Part shown: positions 18,573 through 26,507 of the stretch, one piece after another
How the letters are laid out: each line of letters begins with the position of its first letter
Position numbering within the stretch: the first letter of the stretch is position 1
Assembly: GCA_038232515.1 (NCBI GenBank)
Contig: JBBSHS010000006.1
Span: 1 to 55,437 of the forward strand
DNA length: 55,437 bases
DNA from: JBBSHS01 sp038232515
Lineage (GTDB): Bacteria; Actinomycetota; Acidimicrobiia; Acidimicrobiales; JAUJNH01
Reading direction: 5' to 3'
The notes under the pieces: model-generated
Told to the model about the DNA's origin: nothing
The model's input: the letters and a program-made list of their open reading frames with translations, nothing else
Databases searched by the model: none
Program-made: the position numbers and the translations under genes

Positions 18573-18682
18573 CGCACGGCTCCGCCCGGCTGACACCACC
18601 GGGACACGAACTCGTGGCGTCCCACACCGGATTGGTTCCACCGGCCGCCCCGGTCCAGGGCGACTTCTGGAACGGGGCCCAA

Positions 18683-19600
18683 GTGTGTCTGACCATCACC
18701 GGCGGCCGGCTGGGCGACCTGTTCGGGCGCAAGCGGATGTTCGTCGCCGGTGCCGTGATATTCGCCGCCGGTTCGATGCTGGCCTCGCTGGCCACGTCGG
18801 TGCCCATGCTGATCATCGGCGAGTCGGTCATCGAGGGTGTCGGCGCCGCGCTGATGCTCCCAGCTATGGCGTCATTGCTGGTGGCCAGCTACCGGGGCCG
18901 CGACCGGGCCCTGGCTCTGGGCATCTGGGGCGGCATGGCCGCCGGCGGCGCCGCCATCGGTCCGGTGCTGGGCGGCTTCCTGACCACCCATTACAGCTGG
19001 CGCTGGGGTTTTCGCATCGATGTGTTCGTTGCCGCCCTCCTGGTCGCCGGCTCGCTCCTCATCCGCGACTCCCGCGACCGGCAGGGAAAGCCGTCCATCG
19101 ACTTCGTCGGGATCGGCCTGTCCTCGGTGGGGCTGCTGGACGGCGTGTTCGCCATCATCGAGGGATCGACCTACGGCTTGTGGACGGCGCACGGCGGCCT
19201 TCGCCTCCTCGGTCACTCCGCCTCTCCGTTCGGCCTGTCGATCGTGCCCATCCTGGCTTCGCTCTCCATGGTGCTGCTGGCTGGGTTCTTCGCCTGGGAG
19301 CAGCGCCTCACCGCTCGGGGCGAGACGCCGCTGGTGTCCATGAAGCGGTTCGCCAACTCGCAGTTCACGGCCGGGGCGTCGCTGACGGGGGCGATGTCGC
19401 TCGGCCAGGTGGGCCTGACCTTCTGCATTCCCGTGTTCCTGCAAGATCGGGTCGTCGCTCGGCACCGCCATCATCGGTTCGGTGCTGATCGCGTCGATCG
19501 CCGGGGGACTGTCCGGTGGCGCCAAGTCGAGCCCTGCCATCACGCCCGCCTACCGCGCTGCGGTCAGTCGTGAGGTCAAGGCCCGCGCTCGGGTTCCCTC
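18683..19600 (+). pseudogene. Decayed DHA2-type MFS drug-efflux transporter
   Basis: Matches 14-helix EmrB/QacA-type transporters but is broken twice. The N-terminus is missing: homology begins abruptly at TITGGRLGDLFGRKRMFVAG, the motif after helix 2. Helices then run normally (GVGAALMLPAMASLL, GIWGGMAAGGAAIGPVLGGF, the cytoplasmic and later helices) to IPVFLQ at about 19444. There the frame changes and the text jumps to KIGSSLGTAIIGSVLIASI in another frame, a segment that belongs near helix 13, so 100 or more codons are deleted. Remnants continue to SSPAITPAYRAAVSREVKA at about 19580. No functional transporter can be made. Confidence 0.85.
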
Positions 19601-19802
19601 CTGGCCACCCGGCTCCCCAATACGCGCAACGTCGAGCGCGACCAGTCCCTCGCTCCCGCGCACTGATGCCGGACCGGGGCAGACACCACGGGTCGACGAC
19701 CGAGGCCAGGGCAAGTCGGGCGTGGCCCTGTCCGGGTGGTCGGGGAGTACCATCGCCGCCGCCATGCCGGTACCACCACCCCTACCGCAGCGGGGCTGAC
19801 CC

Positions 19803-20309
19803 GTGTCCGGAGCGCTCGTCCTCAACGCCAGCTACGAGCCGCTCTGCATCGTGCCCACCCGGCGGGCGCTCTGCCTGGTCCTGGCCGACAAGGCGGACCT
19901 GGTCCACCACCGTGACGGGATGTTCCGCTCCGAACGGCTGGCCCTTCCCGAACCCTCCGTCGTCCGCCTCCGGACATATGTGCGGGTGCCCTTCGCGGCC
20001 CGGGTGTCGCTCAACCGCCGGGCCATTTTCGCACGGGACGGTGGCCGTTGTCAGTACTGCGGGGTGCCGGCCGACAACATCGACCATGTCATCCCCCGCT
20101 CGAAGGGTGGCCTGCACACGTGGGAGAACGTGGTGGCCGCCTGCCGCCCCTGCAACGCCAAGAAGCAGGACCACCATCTGGCCGACACGACGATGGTGCT
20201 GCGGCGCCGCCCCACCGCACCACGGTCCCGGAACTGGGTGCTGGCGGCCATCGGCGGGGCCCGACCCGAATGGGAGCCGTACCTGGGCGGCGCCACGTTG
20301 TCGGCTTGA
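19803..20309 (+). CDS. HNH endonuclease-family protein
   Basis: 168 residues. N-terminal beta-rich part (ALVLNASYEPLCIVPTRRAL), then an HNH domain with treble-clef zinc ligands: RDGGRCQYCG, DHVIPRSKGGLHTWENVVAACRPCN. The catalytic His follows an Asp in DHVIPRSKGG, and the Asn is in WENVVAACRPCN. The start-to-end layout is that of the widespread actinobacterial HNH protein of unknown biological role; it is not the McrA or DUF222 type. GTG at 19803. It is followed after 7 bases by the lipoate-ligase-like gene, probably one operon. Confidence 0.88.
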   Translation: MSGALVLNASYEPLCIVPTRRALCLVLADKADLVHHRDGMFRSERLALPEPSVVRLRTYVRVPFAARVSLNRRAIFARDGGRCQYCGVPADNIDHVIPRSKGGLHTWENVVAACRPCNAKKQDHHLADTTMVLRRRPTAPRSRNWVLAAIGGARPEWEPYLGGATLSA

Positions 20310-20316
20310 ACGCGGG

Positions 20317-21003
20317 GTGACGCCGGCGGGTTGGGTGGTGGAGCGGGCGGAGGCCGGAGCCGGCTGGCTCCATGGCGAGGGCCTTCCCGTGCCCGACCGG
20401 CGGCGGGTGCGGGTAGCGGTGGCCACGGCCCCGGCGCTGGTACTGGGCAGCACCCAACCGGCCACCGACGTGGACCCGGTGGCCGTCGCCGCCCTCGGCG
20501 TCGAAGTGGTCCGGCGCCGCAGCGGCGGCGGCGCCGTGCTGGTCGGTACCGGCGCACTTGCCTGGGTCGACCTGTGCCTGCCGGCGAGGGACCCGCTGTG
20601 GCAGGACGACGTGGGCCGGGCCACCTGGTGGCTGGGCGAGGTATGGGCCGACGCGCTCGGTCGCCTGGGTGTGACCGGGGCCGTCGTACACCGGGGCGGC
20701 ATGGTCTGCAGCGCCTGGTCCAGGCGCCTGTGCTTTGCCGGCGTGGGCCCGGGTGAGGTCTGCGTCGAGGGCGCCAAGGTGGTGGGTGTCAGCCAGCGTC
20801 GGACCCGGGCCGGCGCCCTGTTCCAGACCGCCGTGCTGACCCGCTGGGACCCGGCGGCGACGATCGCCTGCCTGGCCGTCGATGACCGGCCGGCGGCCAA
20901 GGCCGAGGTGGCCGGAGCCGGTACCGGCCTGGCCGAACTCGGCGCCGTCGCCCGTCCCGAGGCGGTGGTCGAGGCGCTCGTGGCCGCCCTGCCCGCCGTC
21001 TGA
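20317..21003 (+). CDS. Lipoate-protein ligase A-like (BPL/LplA family)
   Basis: 228 residues. Contains VRRRSGGGAVLVGTGALAWVD, the lipoyl-binding RRxSGGGAVxH-like signature, and EGAKVVGVSQRRTRAGALFQ, with the Lys that binds the carrier or acyl-adenylate. It is shorter than E. coli LplA and lacks the second domain, as in lipoyl or octanoyl transferases of the LipM/LplA-small type. Expected role: attachment of lipoate or octanoate to E2 subunits or GcvH; target unknown. The GTG at 20317 is seven bases after the HNH stop. The His that normally follows SGGGAV is replaced by Gly (VGTG), which weakens an enzymatic assignment slightly. Confidence 0.78.
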   Translation: MTPAGWVVERAEAGAGWLHGEGLPVPDRRRVRVAVATAPALVLGSTQPATDVDPVAVAALGVEVVRRRSGGGAVLVGTGALAWVDLCLPARDPLWQDDVGRATWWLGEVWADALGRLGVTGAVVHRGGMVCSAWSRRLCFAGVGPGEVCVEGAKVVGVSQRRTRAGALFQTAVLTRWDPAATIACLAVDDRPAAKAEVAGAGTGLAELGAVARPEAVVEALVAALPAV

Positions 21004-21017
21004 ATCCCCGACCCCGC

Positions 21018-21086
21018 GAGATTGGGTGGTGCGGTGCCCTTCAGCGCCCGAAACCGGCGCTGAAGGGCATCCAGCGACCCAATCTC
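21018..21086. terminator. Long nested inverted repeat, likely bidirectional terminator
   Basis: Outer arms GAGATTGGGT (21018-21027) and ACCCAATCTC (21077-21086); inner perfect 13-bp stem GCCCTTCAGCGCC (21036-21048) with GGCGCTGAAGGGC (21056-21068) and a 7-base loop. It sits after lplA (plus) and after mscL (minus), where a terminator for both would be expected. There is no U-tract. The rest of 21004-21303 shows no gene. Confidence 0.6.
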
Positions 21087-21303
21087 ACGGTGGTTGGACC
21101 TGGCGGGGAGGTCCGGAGAAGGGGGGCACCGGCGCAGGCCTCCCGTGATCACGCCGCCGGCGCCGACTCCCGGCCCGGGAGGGTCGCCACTCGCCGGTGA
21201 GGTGCACACGAGTCCTCCGTCTCGAGGAGGCAGGGCGCCCGACGCGCACGGTACTCCCGACGGTGTGTTTTTCGACGACGGCGCTCCCTGCCGCGCCCGT
21301 GCG

Positions 21304-21708
21304 TCAGGCGACGGCGACGTCGCGCGTGCAGAAGGCGCACACGTGCGCGTCCACCGGGATGGAGCTGAGGCAGTGCTGGCAGTCCTTGGTCGTGGACTCG
21401 ACGTTGGGCTCGGTCTTGCGCCTGGCCATCAGCGCGTTGACCGGCCGCACCACGAAGAAGAACACCGCCGCGCTGATGGACAGGAAGGAGACGAGCGCGT
21501 TGAGGAAGTCGCCATACTCGAACGGGCTCCCATTGATCGTGAAGTGCAGACTGCTGAAATCCACGCCGCCGGGGATGGCGACGAGCGGGGTGATGAGATC
21601 CTTGACGAACGCGGTGACGAGCGCACCGAACGCCGCACCGATCACCACCGCCACCGCCAGGTCGACGACGTTGCCGCGAAGCAGGAACGCCTTGAAATCC
21701 TTGAACAT
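21304..21708 (-). CDS. mscL: Large-conductance mechanosensitive channel MscL
   Basis: 134 residues; homopentameric channel that opens on hypo-osmotic shock. The N-terminal amphipathic helix MFKDFKAFLLRGNVVDLAV, the pore helix VVIGAAFGALVTAFVKDLITP, the second helix ALVSFLSISAAVFFFVVRPV and the short cytoplasmic bundle (KTEPNVES) match the family. The C-terminus adds a zinc-ribbon-like pair, CQHC and CAFC, seen in a subset of MscL proteins. The ATG at 21706-21708 has GGAG upstream; an earlier ATG would add ten non-conserved residues. Confidence 0.94.
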   Translation of the reverse strand: MFKDFKAFLLRGNVVDLAVAVVIGAAFGALVTAFVKDLITPLVAIPGGVDFSSLHFTINGSPFEYGDFLNALVSFLSISAAVFFFVVRPVNALMARRKTEPNVESTTKDCQHCLSSIPVDAHVCAFCTRDVAVA

Positions 21709-21871
21709 GGTGATCTCCGTCGGTCGTGTCAGGCGCACCTGCCCAGGTTATGACTGCTCGAACGCGCCGGCTGCCGGCGTGTCGGGGACACTCTCACGGC
21801 CGGCAGATGCCAGAGTGCGGCCCGTCGACGAGGGGACCGTGGCAGGAGCAGGCCGCTCTGGCCGTCCCTGG

Positions 21872-22282
21872 CTACTGCTGCACGTGGTTCGGGTCCATCC
21901 AGATGACCTCCCAGAGGTGCCCGTCCAGGTCCTGGAAGCTCCAGCCATACATGAAGCCGTGGTCCATGGGGTCGTTGGCCGGCTGGGCCCCGGCGGCCAG
22001 CGCGGCGGCGACGAGCTGGTCGACCTGCTCCCGGCTCTCGGCGGACAGGGCGAGGATGGCCTCCACCTGCGTCGTGGCGTCACAGAGCTCCTTCTTGGTG
22101 AACGTCTTGAAGAAGTCCTCGACGAGAAGCATGACGAAGGCCTCGTCGCTGAGCACCATGCACGTGGCGTTGTCATCGGTGAACTGCGGGTTGAACTCGA
22201 AGCCGAGCCGGGTGAAGAACTCCACGGACTTCTCGAGGCTCTTGACGGGCAGGTTCACGAAGATCTTGCGGGCGACGGCCAT
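21872..22282 (-). CDS. VOC-superfamily (glyoxalase/bleomycin-resistance-like) protein
   Basis: 136 residues with the paired beta-alpha-beta-beta-beta modules of the VOC fold: FVNLPVKSLEKSVEFFTRLGF at the start and SFQDLDGHLWEVIWMDPNH at the end, the last giving the usual Glu metal ligand. The His and Glu positions suit a divalent-metal site, but substrate is unknown. The start ATG has an excellent AGGAGG site. It is divergent from an ECF sigma gene 159 bases away; such sigma factors often control neighbouring VOC or oxidoreductase genes, so it is a candidate target. Confidence 0.88.
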   Translation of the reverse strand: MAVARKIFVNLPVKSLEKSVEFFTRLGFEFNPQFTDDNATCMVLSDEAFVMLLVEDFFKTFTKKELCDATTQVEAILALSAESREQVDQLVAAALAAGAQPANDPMDHGFMYGWSFQDLDGHLWEVIWMDPNHVQQ

Positions 22283-22440
22283 TGGGGTCCTCCTGTCGGA
22301 TGGTTCGGGATGGTTGGGATGCAGACGTGGCCGCAGGTGCGGATTCATCGGTGGCGGCGCGATGAGTCCGGCCCACCCCCGGCGTCCCCACCCCTGTGCC
22401 GACACCCGTGCTGGACTGCGCGGCAATAGCATGTGCAGCG

Positions 22441-23409
22441 GTGACCGTCAGCTCGACGCCCGTCGCGTCCCACGACCTCGAGCAGCACCGCCGTGAGCTC
22501 ACCGGCTACTGCTACCGAATGCTGGGATCGGGCTTCGAGGCCGACGACGCCGTGCAGGAGACGATGGTGCGGGCGTGGCGGGCGGCCGACGGTTTCGAGG
22601 GCCGGTCCAGCGTCCGGTCGTGGCTGTACCGCATCGCCACCAACGTCTGCCTGGACATGCTGCGGGGCCGGCAGCGCCGGGCCCGGCCCATGGAGCTACG
22701 GCCGTCGTCACCGCCCGACGCGTCCCATCTCGGGGCGATGCTGCCCGAGAACGCCTGGGTGTCGCCCGTCGCCGACGCCCGGGTGCTGCCCGAGAACGGC
22801 GACCCGGCCGAGGTGGCGATGGCCCGCGAGACGATCCGCCTGGCCTTTGTCACCGCCCTTCAGCACCTGCTCGCCCGCCAGCGGGCGGCGCTGATCCTGT
22901 GCGAGGTGCTGCGGTGGCAGGCGACCGAGGTGGCCGAGCTGCTGGACACGTCCGTACCGGCGGTCAACAGCGCCCTGCAGCGGGCCCGGGCCACCCTCGC
23001 CACCGTGCACCCCGAGGCCCGTCCCGAGGTACTGGAGGCCGACCAGCGCGACCTCCTCAGCCGGTACGTCGACGCCTTCGAGCGCTACGACGTAGCCACC
23101 CTGGTCACGCTCCTGCACGACGACGCCATCCAGTCGATGCCGCCGTATGCCATGTGGATCCGGGGCAACACCGAGATCGGCCGCTGGTTGCTCGGTCCGG
23201 GCATCGGCTGTCGGGGTTCGCTCCTGCTCCCGACCTCGGCCAACGGCGCCCCTGCCTTCGGGCAGTACCGGGTCGACCCCGAGGGTGGCCGCGCCCCCTG
23301 GGCCCTGCAGGTCCTGGAGATCTCAGGCGGGCGGATCTCCGGGTCCCACGCCTTCCTCGACACCAGCCTGTTCGACGCATTCGGGCTCCCCGCCCACCTC
23401 CCCGAGTAG
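22441..23409 (+). CDS. ECF sigma factor with SnoaL-like C-terminal extension (SigG/ECF41-like)
   Basis: 322 residues. Region 2: LTGYCYRMLGSGFEADDAVQ followed by ETMVRAWRAADGFEGRSSVR and SWLYRIATNVCLDMLR. Region 4: LLARQRAALILCEVLRWQAT then EVAELLDTSVPAVNSALQRA. After residue ~200 a SnoaL-like domain follows (YVDAFERYDVATLVTLLHDD, PPYAMWIRGNTEIGRWL), which in these sigma factors replaces an anti-sigma partner and controls activity in cis. The GTG at 22441 gives the standard N-terminus; the frame is open to 22396. Its last 87 bases overlap the convergent STAS gene. Targets unknown; the divergent VOC gene is a candidate. Confidence 0.9.
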   Translation: MTVSSTPVASHDLEQHRRELTGYCYRMLGSGFEADDAVQETMVRAWRAADGFEGRSSVRSWLYRIATNVCLDMLRGRQRRARPMELRPSSPPDASHLGAMLPENAWVSPVADARVLPENGDPAEVAMARETIRLAFVTALQHLLARQRAALILCEVLRWQATEVAELLDTSVPAVNSALQRARATLATVHPEARPEVLEADQRDLLSRYVDAFERYDVATLVTLLHDDAIQSMPPYAMWIRGNTEIGRWLLGPGIGCRGSLLLPTSANGAPAFGQYRVDPEGGRAPWALQVLEISGGRISGSHAFLDTSLFDAFGLPAHLPE

Positions 23410-23589
23410 GCCGGCCAGGTCCAGGAGCGCCTCCAGCTCCTCGGACATGTCCCGCAGGTGGATGGCACCGCCCCGTCGGCGCGCCGCCAGCTGCCACCGG
23501 GCGAGGAAGTCGCCCATGGCCAGGTCGAGGAGGCCCGGCCCGATGAGCGGGCACGACGCCACCTCGCCCCCGGTCGGCTCCAGGAACAC
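23323..23589 (-). CDS. Short STAS-domain protein (anti-sigma-antagonist-like), antisense to the sigma gene end
   Basis: 88 residues from a GTG at 23587-23589. The central segment DLAMGDFLARWQLAARRRGG followed by AIHLRDMSEELEALLDLAGL matches the second half of small actinobacterial STAS proteins (typically VDALARLQLAARRLG...LRxAxxELxxLLDLxGL). The C-terminal VEEGVGPGDPPA is also typical of that group. The phosphorylatable Ser position of SpoIIAA is not evident, and the N-terminal strand region is short, so it may be a reduced or non-phosphorylated form. It overlaps the last 87 bases of the convergent sigma gene, so the two transcripts are complementary there. Confidence 0.6.
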   Translation of the reverse strand: MFLEPTGGEVASCPLIGPGLLDLAMGDFLARWQLAARRRGGAIHLRDMSEELEALLDLAGLLGEVGGEPECVEQAGVEEGVGPGDPPA

Positions 23590-23702
23590 GATCCGACCCA
23601 GGCGACGACGGCTGCCACGTCAGTTCGACGCCGCCGGCGGCAGGAACTCACCGGTGGGTCGGCGGCGATGAACGTGGCTCCGTGCCGCCGTCGCCGGCGA
23701 CC

Positions 23703-23756
23703 CCGTAGTGGGGACGAAGTGCAGGGGTAGTGGCGCGCAGATCGTCCCCACTACGG
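23703..23756. terminator. Perfect 15-bp inverted repeat, likely terminator
   Basis: CCGTAGTGGGGACGA (23703-23717) and TCGTCCCCACTACGG (23742-23756), 24-base spacer. Located just after the stop of the DUF1697 gene on the minus strand. The same 15-mer occurs at 7184-7198. Confidence 0.6.
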
Positions 23757-23778
23757 CGCGGTTGCGGCGCGTGCCCGT

Positions 23779-24318
23779 TCAGCCGCCGGCCCGCTGGTGC
23801 AGCTTCACGACGGTGATCCAGTTCCGGGTGGTGGCGGCCACGCCGAGCTTGCGCTCCCACATTATGTTGGTCAGCTTGGTGCGGCCGTAGCCCTGGGGGC
23901 AGTGCAGGTAGACCTCACGGCCGACGACCCTGAACTCGTCGGGCCCCGCGCCGGGCACCACGAGACCATCGAGGCGCGGTGGGCCCGGGGTGTCGGCCAG
24001 GAACGTCACGTGGAGCTTGGCCGGGTCCGCTCCCTTGCGCAGGAAGGGGTTGCCGTCGATGACGGCCCCGAGCTCCGGGTCCGTCCGCAGCAGCACGGTC
24101 ACCTCGAGCCCGAGATCCCGACGGATGCGGTCCTCGATCCCCGCGGCCACCCTTGCCGGGGACGGGGCGGAGGTGGTGAACACGACGTTGCCGCTTTGGA
24201 TATAGGTGCTCACGTCGGAGTGGCCCAGGCCCGTGAAGATGCCCCGCAGGTCGTACATCGTCATCCTGGAGCGGCCGCCGACGTTGATGCCGCGGACCAT
24301 GGCTGCGTACCTGGCCAT
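23779..24318 (-). CDS. DUF1697 protein
   Basis: 179 residues matching DUF1697 from end to end: YAAMVRGINVGGRSRMTMYD, LRGIFTGLGHSDVSTYIQSG, NVVFTT, FLRKGADPAKLHVTFLAD and the end YGRTKLTNIMWERKLGVAATTRNW. The IQSGNVVF segment is the family hallmark. No function is established for the family. It is a single-domain cytoplasmic protein. It lies 21 bases downstream of the broken anti-sigma gene on the same strand and may share its transcript. Confidence 0.9.
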   Translation of the reverse strand: MARYAAMVRGINVGGRSRMTMYDLRGIFTGLGHSDVSTYIQSGNVVFTTSAPSPARVAAGIEDRIRRDLGLEVTVLLRTDPELGAVIDGNPFLRKGADPAKLHVTFLADTPGPPRLDGLVVPGAGPDEFRVVGREVYLHCPQGYGRTKLTNIMWERKLGVAATTRNWITVVKLHQRAGG

Positions 24319-24339
24319 CCGGTTCCTTCCTGGCGTCGG

Positions 24340-25022
24340 TCAGCCTTCGAGGGTGGCGGCGGCCACGGGCCGTCCGGCACCGTCCACCACCGAGACCGAC
24401 CGGAGGCTGGTGGGGGCGAGATCGGTGGCGGCGCCCAGTGACCCCCGGCCGGCGACGACGGTGAGCGCCCCAAGTCTGACGGCCATCGACCCCGACGGCT
24501 GCAGGAGCACGGGGTAGACGCCGTCGGCGACGCCGCCGGCCTCGATCGACACGAAGATCCACGACGTCGTCCCGTCGTAGGCGAACAGCTCCCCGGCCGG
24601 CGTCCCGTCCGGCGTCCTGAGCACGGCCGCCCGCAGGGCGCTGCCCCCCAAGGTCCGCAGAGCCCGACGTACTCACGTGTGCGCCGGTCGGGCCGGGCGA
24701 CCGCCCACCCGGCGGAACCGGCGACGGCGGCGACGGCCACGAGGACGGCCGCTGCCGCCAGCCACCATGGGCGGCGAGGCTGGGGCCGCGGCACGGGCGG
24801 GGGGGTGTCGAGCACGGCCGTGACCCGGTCCACCAGGCCGGCCGCGGGCTCTGCCTCGGGGGCCAGCAGCAACAGGCGGTCCGCGACCCCGGCCAACTGG
24901 TCGATCTCGGACTGGCAGGAGGGGCAGCGGCCGGCGTGGGCGACGACCTCGGCCCGCTCGTCGCCGGTCAGCAGTCCGAGCGCCAGCTCCGCGGCCAGGG
25001 CCTGGACCTCCTCGCACGTCAT
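24340..25022 (-). pseudogene. RskA-type anti-sigma factor with a frameshift
   Basis: The first part (from ATG at 25020-25022) has the zinc anti-sigma motif HAGRCPSCQSEIDQLAG and a membrane helix (WWLAAAAVLVAVAAVAGSAG), ending ...RRTREYV. At about 24664-24668 the frame changes: the downstream frame reads ALRTLGGSALRAAVLRTPDG, then ELFAYDGTTSWIFVSI and the RskA-like end. One extra G in the GGG at this point (GTC GGG GCT CTG) would join both frames into a normal ~227-residue protein. The lesion is thus a single-base deletion in a G run; it could be a real mutation or a sequencing error. Without it, the anchor and cytoplasmic sigma-binding part would remain but the outer sensor domain would be lost. 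Confidence 0.8.
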
Positions 25023-25050
25023 CGCCGCCGCCTGCCGGCCGGGCGGGTCG

Positions 25051-25317
25051 TCACGCCAGCCCTTCGGTGGCCAGGCTGACCCGCAGCCGCTGGAGGGCGG
25101 TGCGGATGCGGGTCTTGGCCGTGCCCAGCGGGATGCCCTCGGCGTCGCTGACCTCGAGCGCGGTGCGACCGCCGATGGCGGCTAGCATGGACCGGGCCAG
25201 GCCGTAGACGCGCGAACGGAAGCGGCGCACGAAGGCGGCCGCCGCCTCGGGGTCGGCCGCGGCCATGCCCGCCACCAGAGCGTCGTCGTCCACCGGGTGC
25301 AGGACCACCGTGGCCAT
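25051..25317 (-). pseudogene. ECF sigma factor with large internal deletion (SigK-like remnant)
   Basis: 88 codons. It starts like a SigK-type ECF factor (DDDALVAGMAAADPEAAAAF, VRRFRSRVYGLARSML, region 2.1) and passes in frame straight into region 4.2 (GGRTALEVSDAEGIPLGTAK, TRIRTALQRLR). Regions 2.2 to 4.1, about 100 residues with the core-binding and -10-recognition helices, are absent. It still ends normally and is followed 28 bases later by its cognate anti-sigma gene. It cannot act as a sigma factor; the remaining region 4 could at most bind the anti-sigma or a -35 site. Confidence 0.8.
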
Positions 25318-25335
25318 GGTACGGACGGCGGCATC

Positions 25336-25359
25336 ACCGGGATTGGCCAATCCCCCGGT
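25336..25359. promoter_or_regulatory. Palindrome between the sigma remnant and the cupredoxin gene
   Basis: GGATTGGCCAATCC (25340-25353) is a perfect 14-bp palindrome, within a near-symmetric ACCGGG...CCCGGT frame. It lies in the 65-base divergent space, so it could be an operator or a hairpin in either leader. Confidence 0.4.
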
Positions 25360-25382
25360 GCGGCCCGTTCGTAGAGCCGGGC

Positions 25383-25784
25383 ATGCGCAACGCACTCGTG
25401 GGGGCGGCACTGGTGTTCGTCGTCCTGGCCGGCTGCAGCAGCAGCGCCAAGAAGGCGTCGACGCCGCCGGTGAGCCTGGCCGGCAAGGTGAACGACCACG
25501 GCACCGAGAAGGCGTCGGGAGGCTCGCTCGACGTGGATCTCTACGACTTCTACTTCGAGCCCACCTTCGTCCAGGGCCCGGCCGGCAGCCACGTCACCCT
25601 GCACGTCTCGAACGAGGGCAAGGCCAGCCACACCTTCACCTCGGCCCAGTTGGGGGTGGACGTGATCCTCAAGCCGGGCGAGAAGCAGGACGTCGCCGTG
25701 ACCCTGCCGGCGGCCTCGACGGTCGAGTTCATCTGCCGGTTCCACCAGAACGGAGGCATGAGGGGCGCGTTCGTGGTTCAGTGA
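25383..25784 (+). CDS. Cupredoxin-domain lipoprotein
   Basis: 133 residues. Signal peptide with lipobox LAGC (lipidated Cys at residue 18), then a Ser/Lys/Ala linker and a plastocyanin-like domain. Copper ligands can be assigned: His in KASHTFTSA, then Cys, His and Met in FICRFHQNGGM. This spacing fits a type-1 blue copper site. Expected to be anchored to the outer face of the membrane as an electron carrier or copper-binding protein. It is divergent from the sigma/anti-sigma remnant; in intact systems of this kind the sigma factor often controls a redox or copper protein next door. Confidence 0.88.
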   Translation: MRNALVGAALVFVVLAGCSSSAKKASTPPVSLAGKVNDHGTEKASGGSLDVDLYDFYFEPTFVQGPAGSHVTLHVSNEGKASHTFTSAQLGVDVILKPGEKQDVAVTLPAASTVEFICRFHQNGGMRGAFVVQ

Positions 25785-25788
25785 CGGG

Positions 25789-26319
25789 ATGCGACGGCGG
25801 CTGACGGGTGGGGCCAGGCGGGTCGTCCAAAAGGCGGGCGAGGAGGCCCGGCGGCTGGGCCACATGACGGTTGCCCCCGAGGACGTGCTGTTGGCGCTGC
25901 TCGATCTCCCCGACGACAATCCCGTGCGCCTCCTCCTCGCCGCCCACGGGTGCGGGCCTTCGGGCCTCGCCGACCCGGCACCCCCGGGCCAGCCCCGGGT
26001 GGCTTCCCCGCCGATGTCGGCGGCGGTCAACCGGGCCATCGAGTCCGCCCTGCGCGAAGCGAGGGCGGCCGGTTCGGAGACGGTGAGCGAGGGGCACCTC
26101 CTGCTCGGGATGCTGGCCACGGCCGGGGGCACGGCCGGCGGGTGGCTCAGCGACCACGGGATGACCGTGGAGGAGGCGCGCAGGACGGCCCTGGTCCCCG
26201 GTTCGACCCCGCCCGACCCCGGTCCCGAGCCTCGCATCGGCGTCCGCCCGACGGCCACCGTCGAGGAGCTGTACGCCCCGCCCATCGAGGAGGACCTCGA
26301 CCCCCACCCGCCCGACTGA
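25789..26319 (+). CDS. Clp N-terminal domain protein
   Basis: 176 residues. Two Clp-N repeats: residues about 10-50 (RRVVQKAGEEARRLGHMTVA, PEDVLLALLDLPDDNPVRLL) and 78-125 (NRAIESALREARAAGSETVS, EGHLLLGMLATAGGTAGGWL). No AAA+ module follows; the C-terminus is Pro/Asp-rich. Stand-alone Clp-N proteins may bind ClpC substrates or adaptors. ATG at 25789 is only four bases after the cupredoxin stop, so the two are likely cotranscribed. Function is inferred from the domain only. Confidence 0.82.
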   Translation: MRRRLTGGARRVVQKAGEEARRLGHMTVAPEDVLLALLDLPDDNPVRLLLAAHGCGPSGLADPAPPGQPRVASPPMSAAVNRAIESALREARAAGSETVSEGHLLLGMLATAGGTAGGWLSDHGMTVEEARRTALVPGSTPPDPGPEPRIGVRPTATVEELYAPPIEEDLDPHPPD

Positions 26320-26341
26320 GCCCTCCCCTCCGAAATGAAGC

Positions 26342-26372
26342 CGATTCGACCCCCGATTCGGGGGTCGAATCG
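26342..26372. terminator. Perfect 13-bp hairpin upstream of the division cluster
   Basis: CGATTCGACCCCC (26342-26354), 5-base loop, GGGGGTCGAATCG (26360-26372). Located 22 bases after the Clp-N stop; likely terminates that operon and insulates the mraZ promoter. Confidence 0.7.
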
Positions 26373-26442
26373 CGCCCGGGATTGACCCGACAGCGCGTTC
26401 CCGCCGCGAACTTGGTTGCCATGGGGAGTCAGCGGGCATAGA

Positions 26443-26467
26443 GTGGAGTGAAGTGGGGCGATGGGGA
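26443..26467 (+). promoter_or_regulatory. Probable MraZ operator (direct repeats)
   Basis: GTGGA-GTGAA-GTGGG-GCGAT-GGGGA: G-rich pentamers GTGGA, GTGGG and GGGGA repeat every 10 bases. MraZ proteins bind three or four GTGGG-like repeats separated by five bases upstream of their own gene. It lies 41 bases upstream of the proposed mraZ start. Confidence 0.55.
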
Positions 26468-26507
26468 GGGCGGATGCTCCACGGTTCGGTTGGTGTGCAG
26501 CGAGGGG

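Noticed and set aside
22282..22441. Sigma-specific promoter between the VOC and ECF sigma genes
   Set aside because: No convincing -35/-10 pair could be fixed by eye, so no site is claimed.
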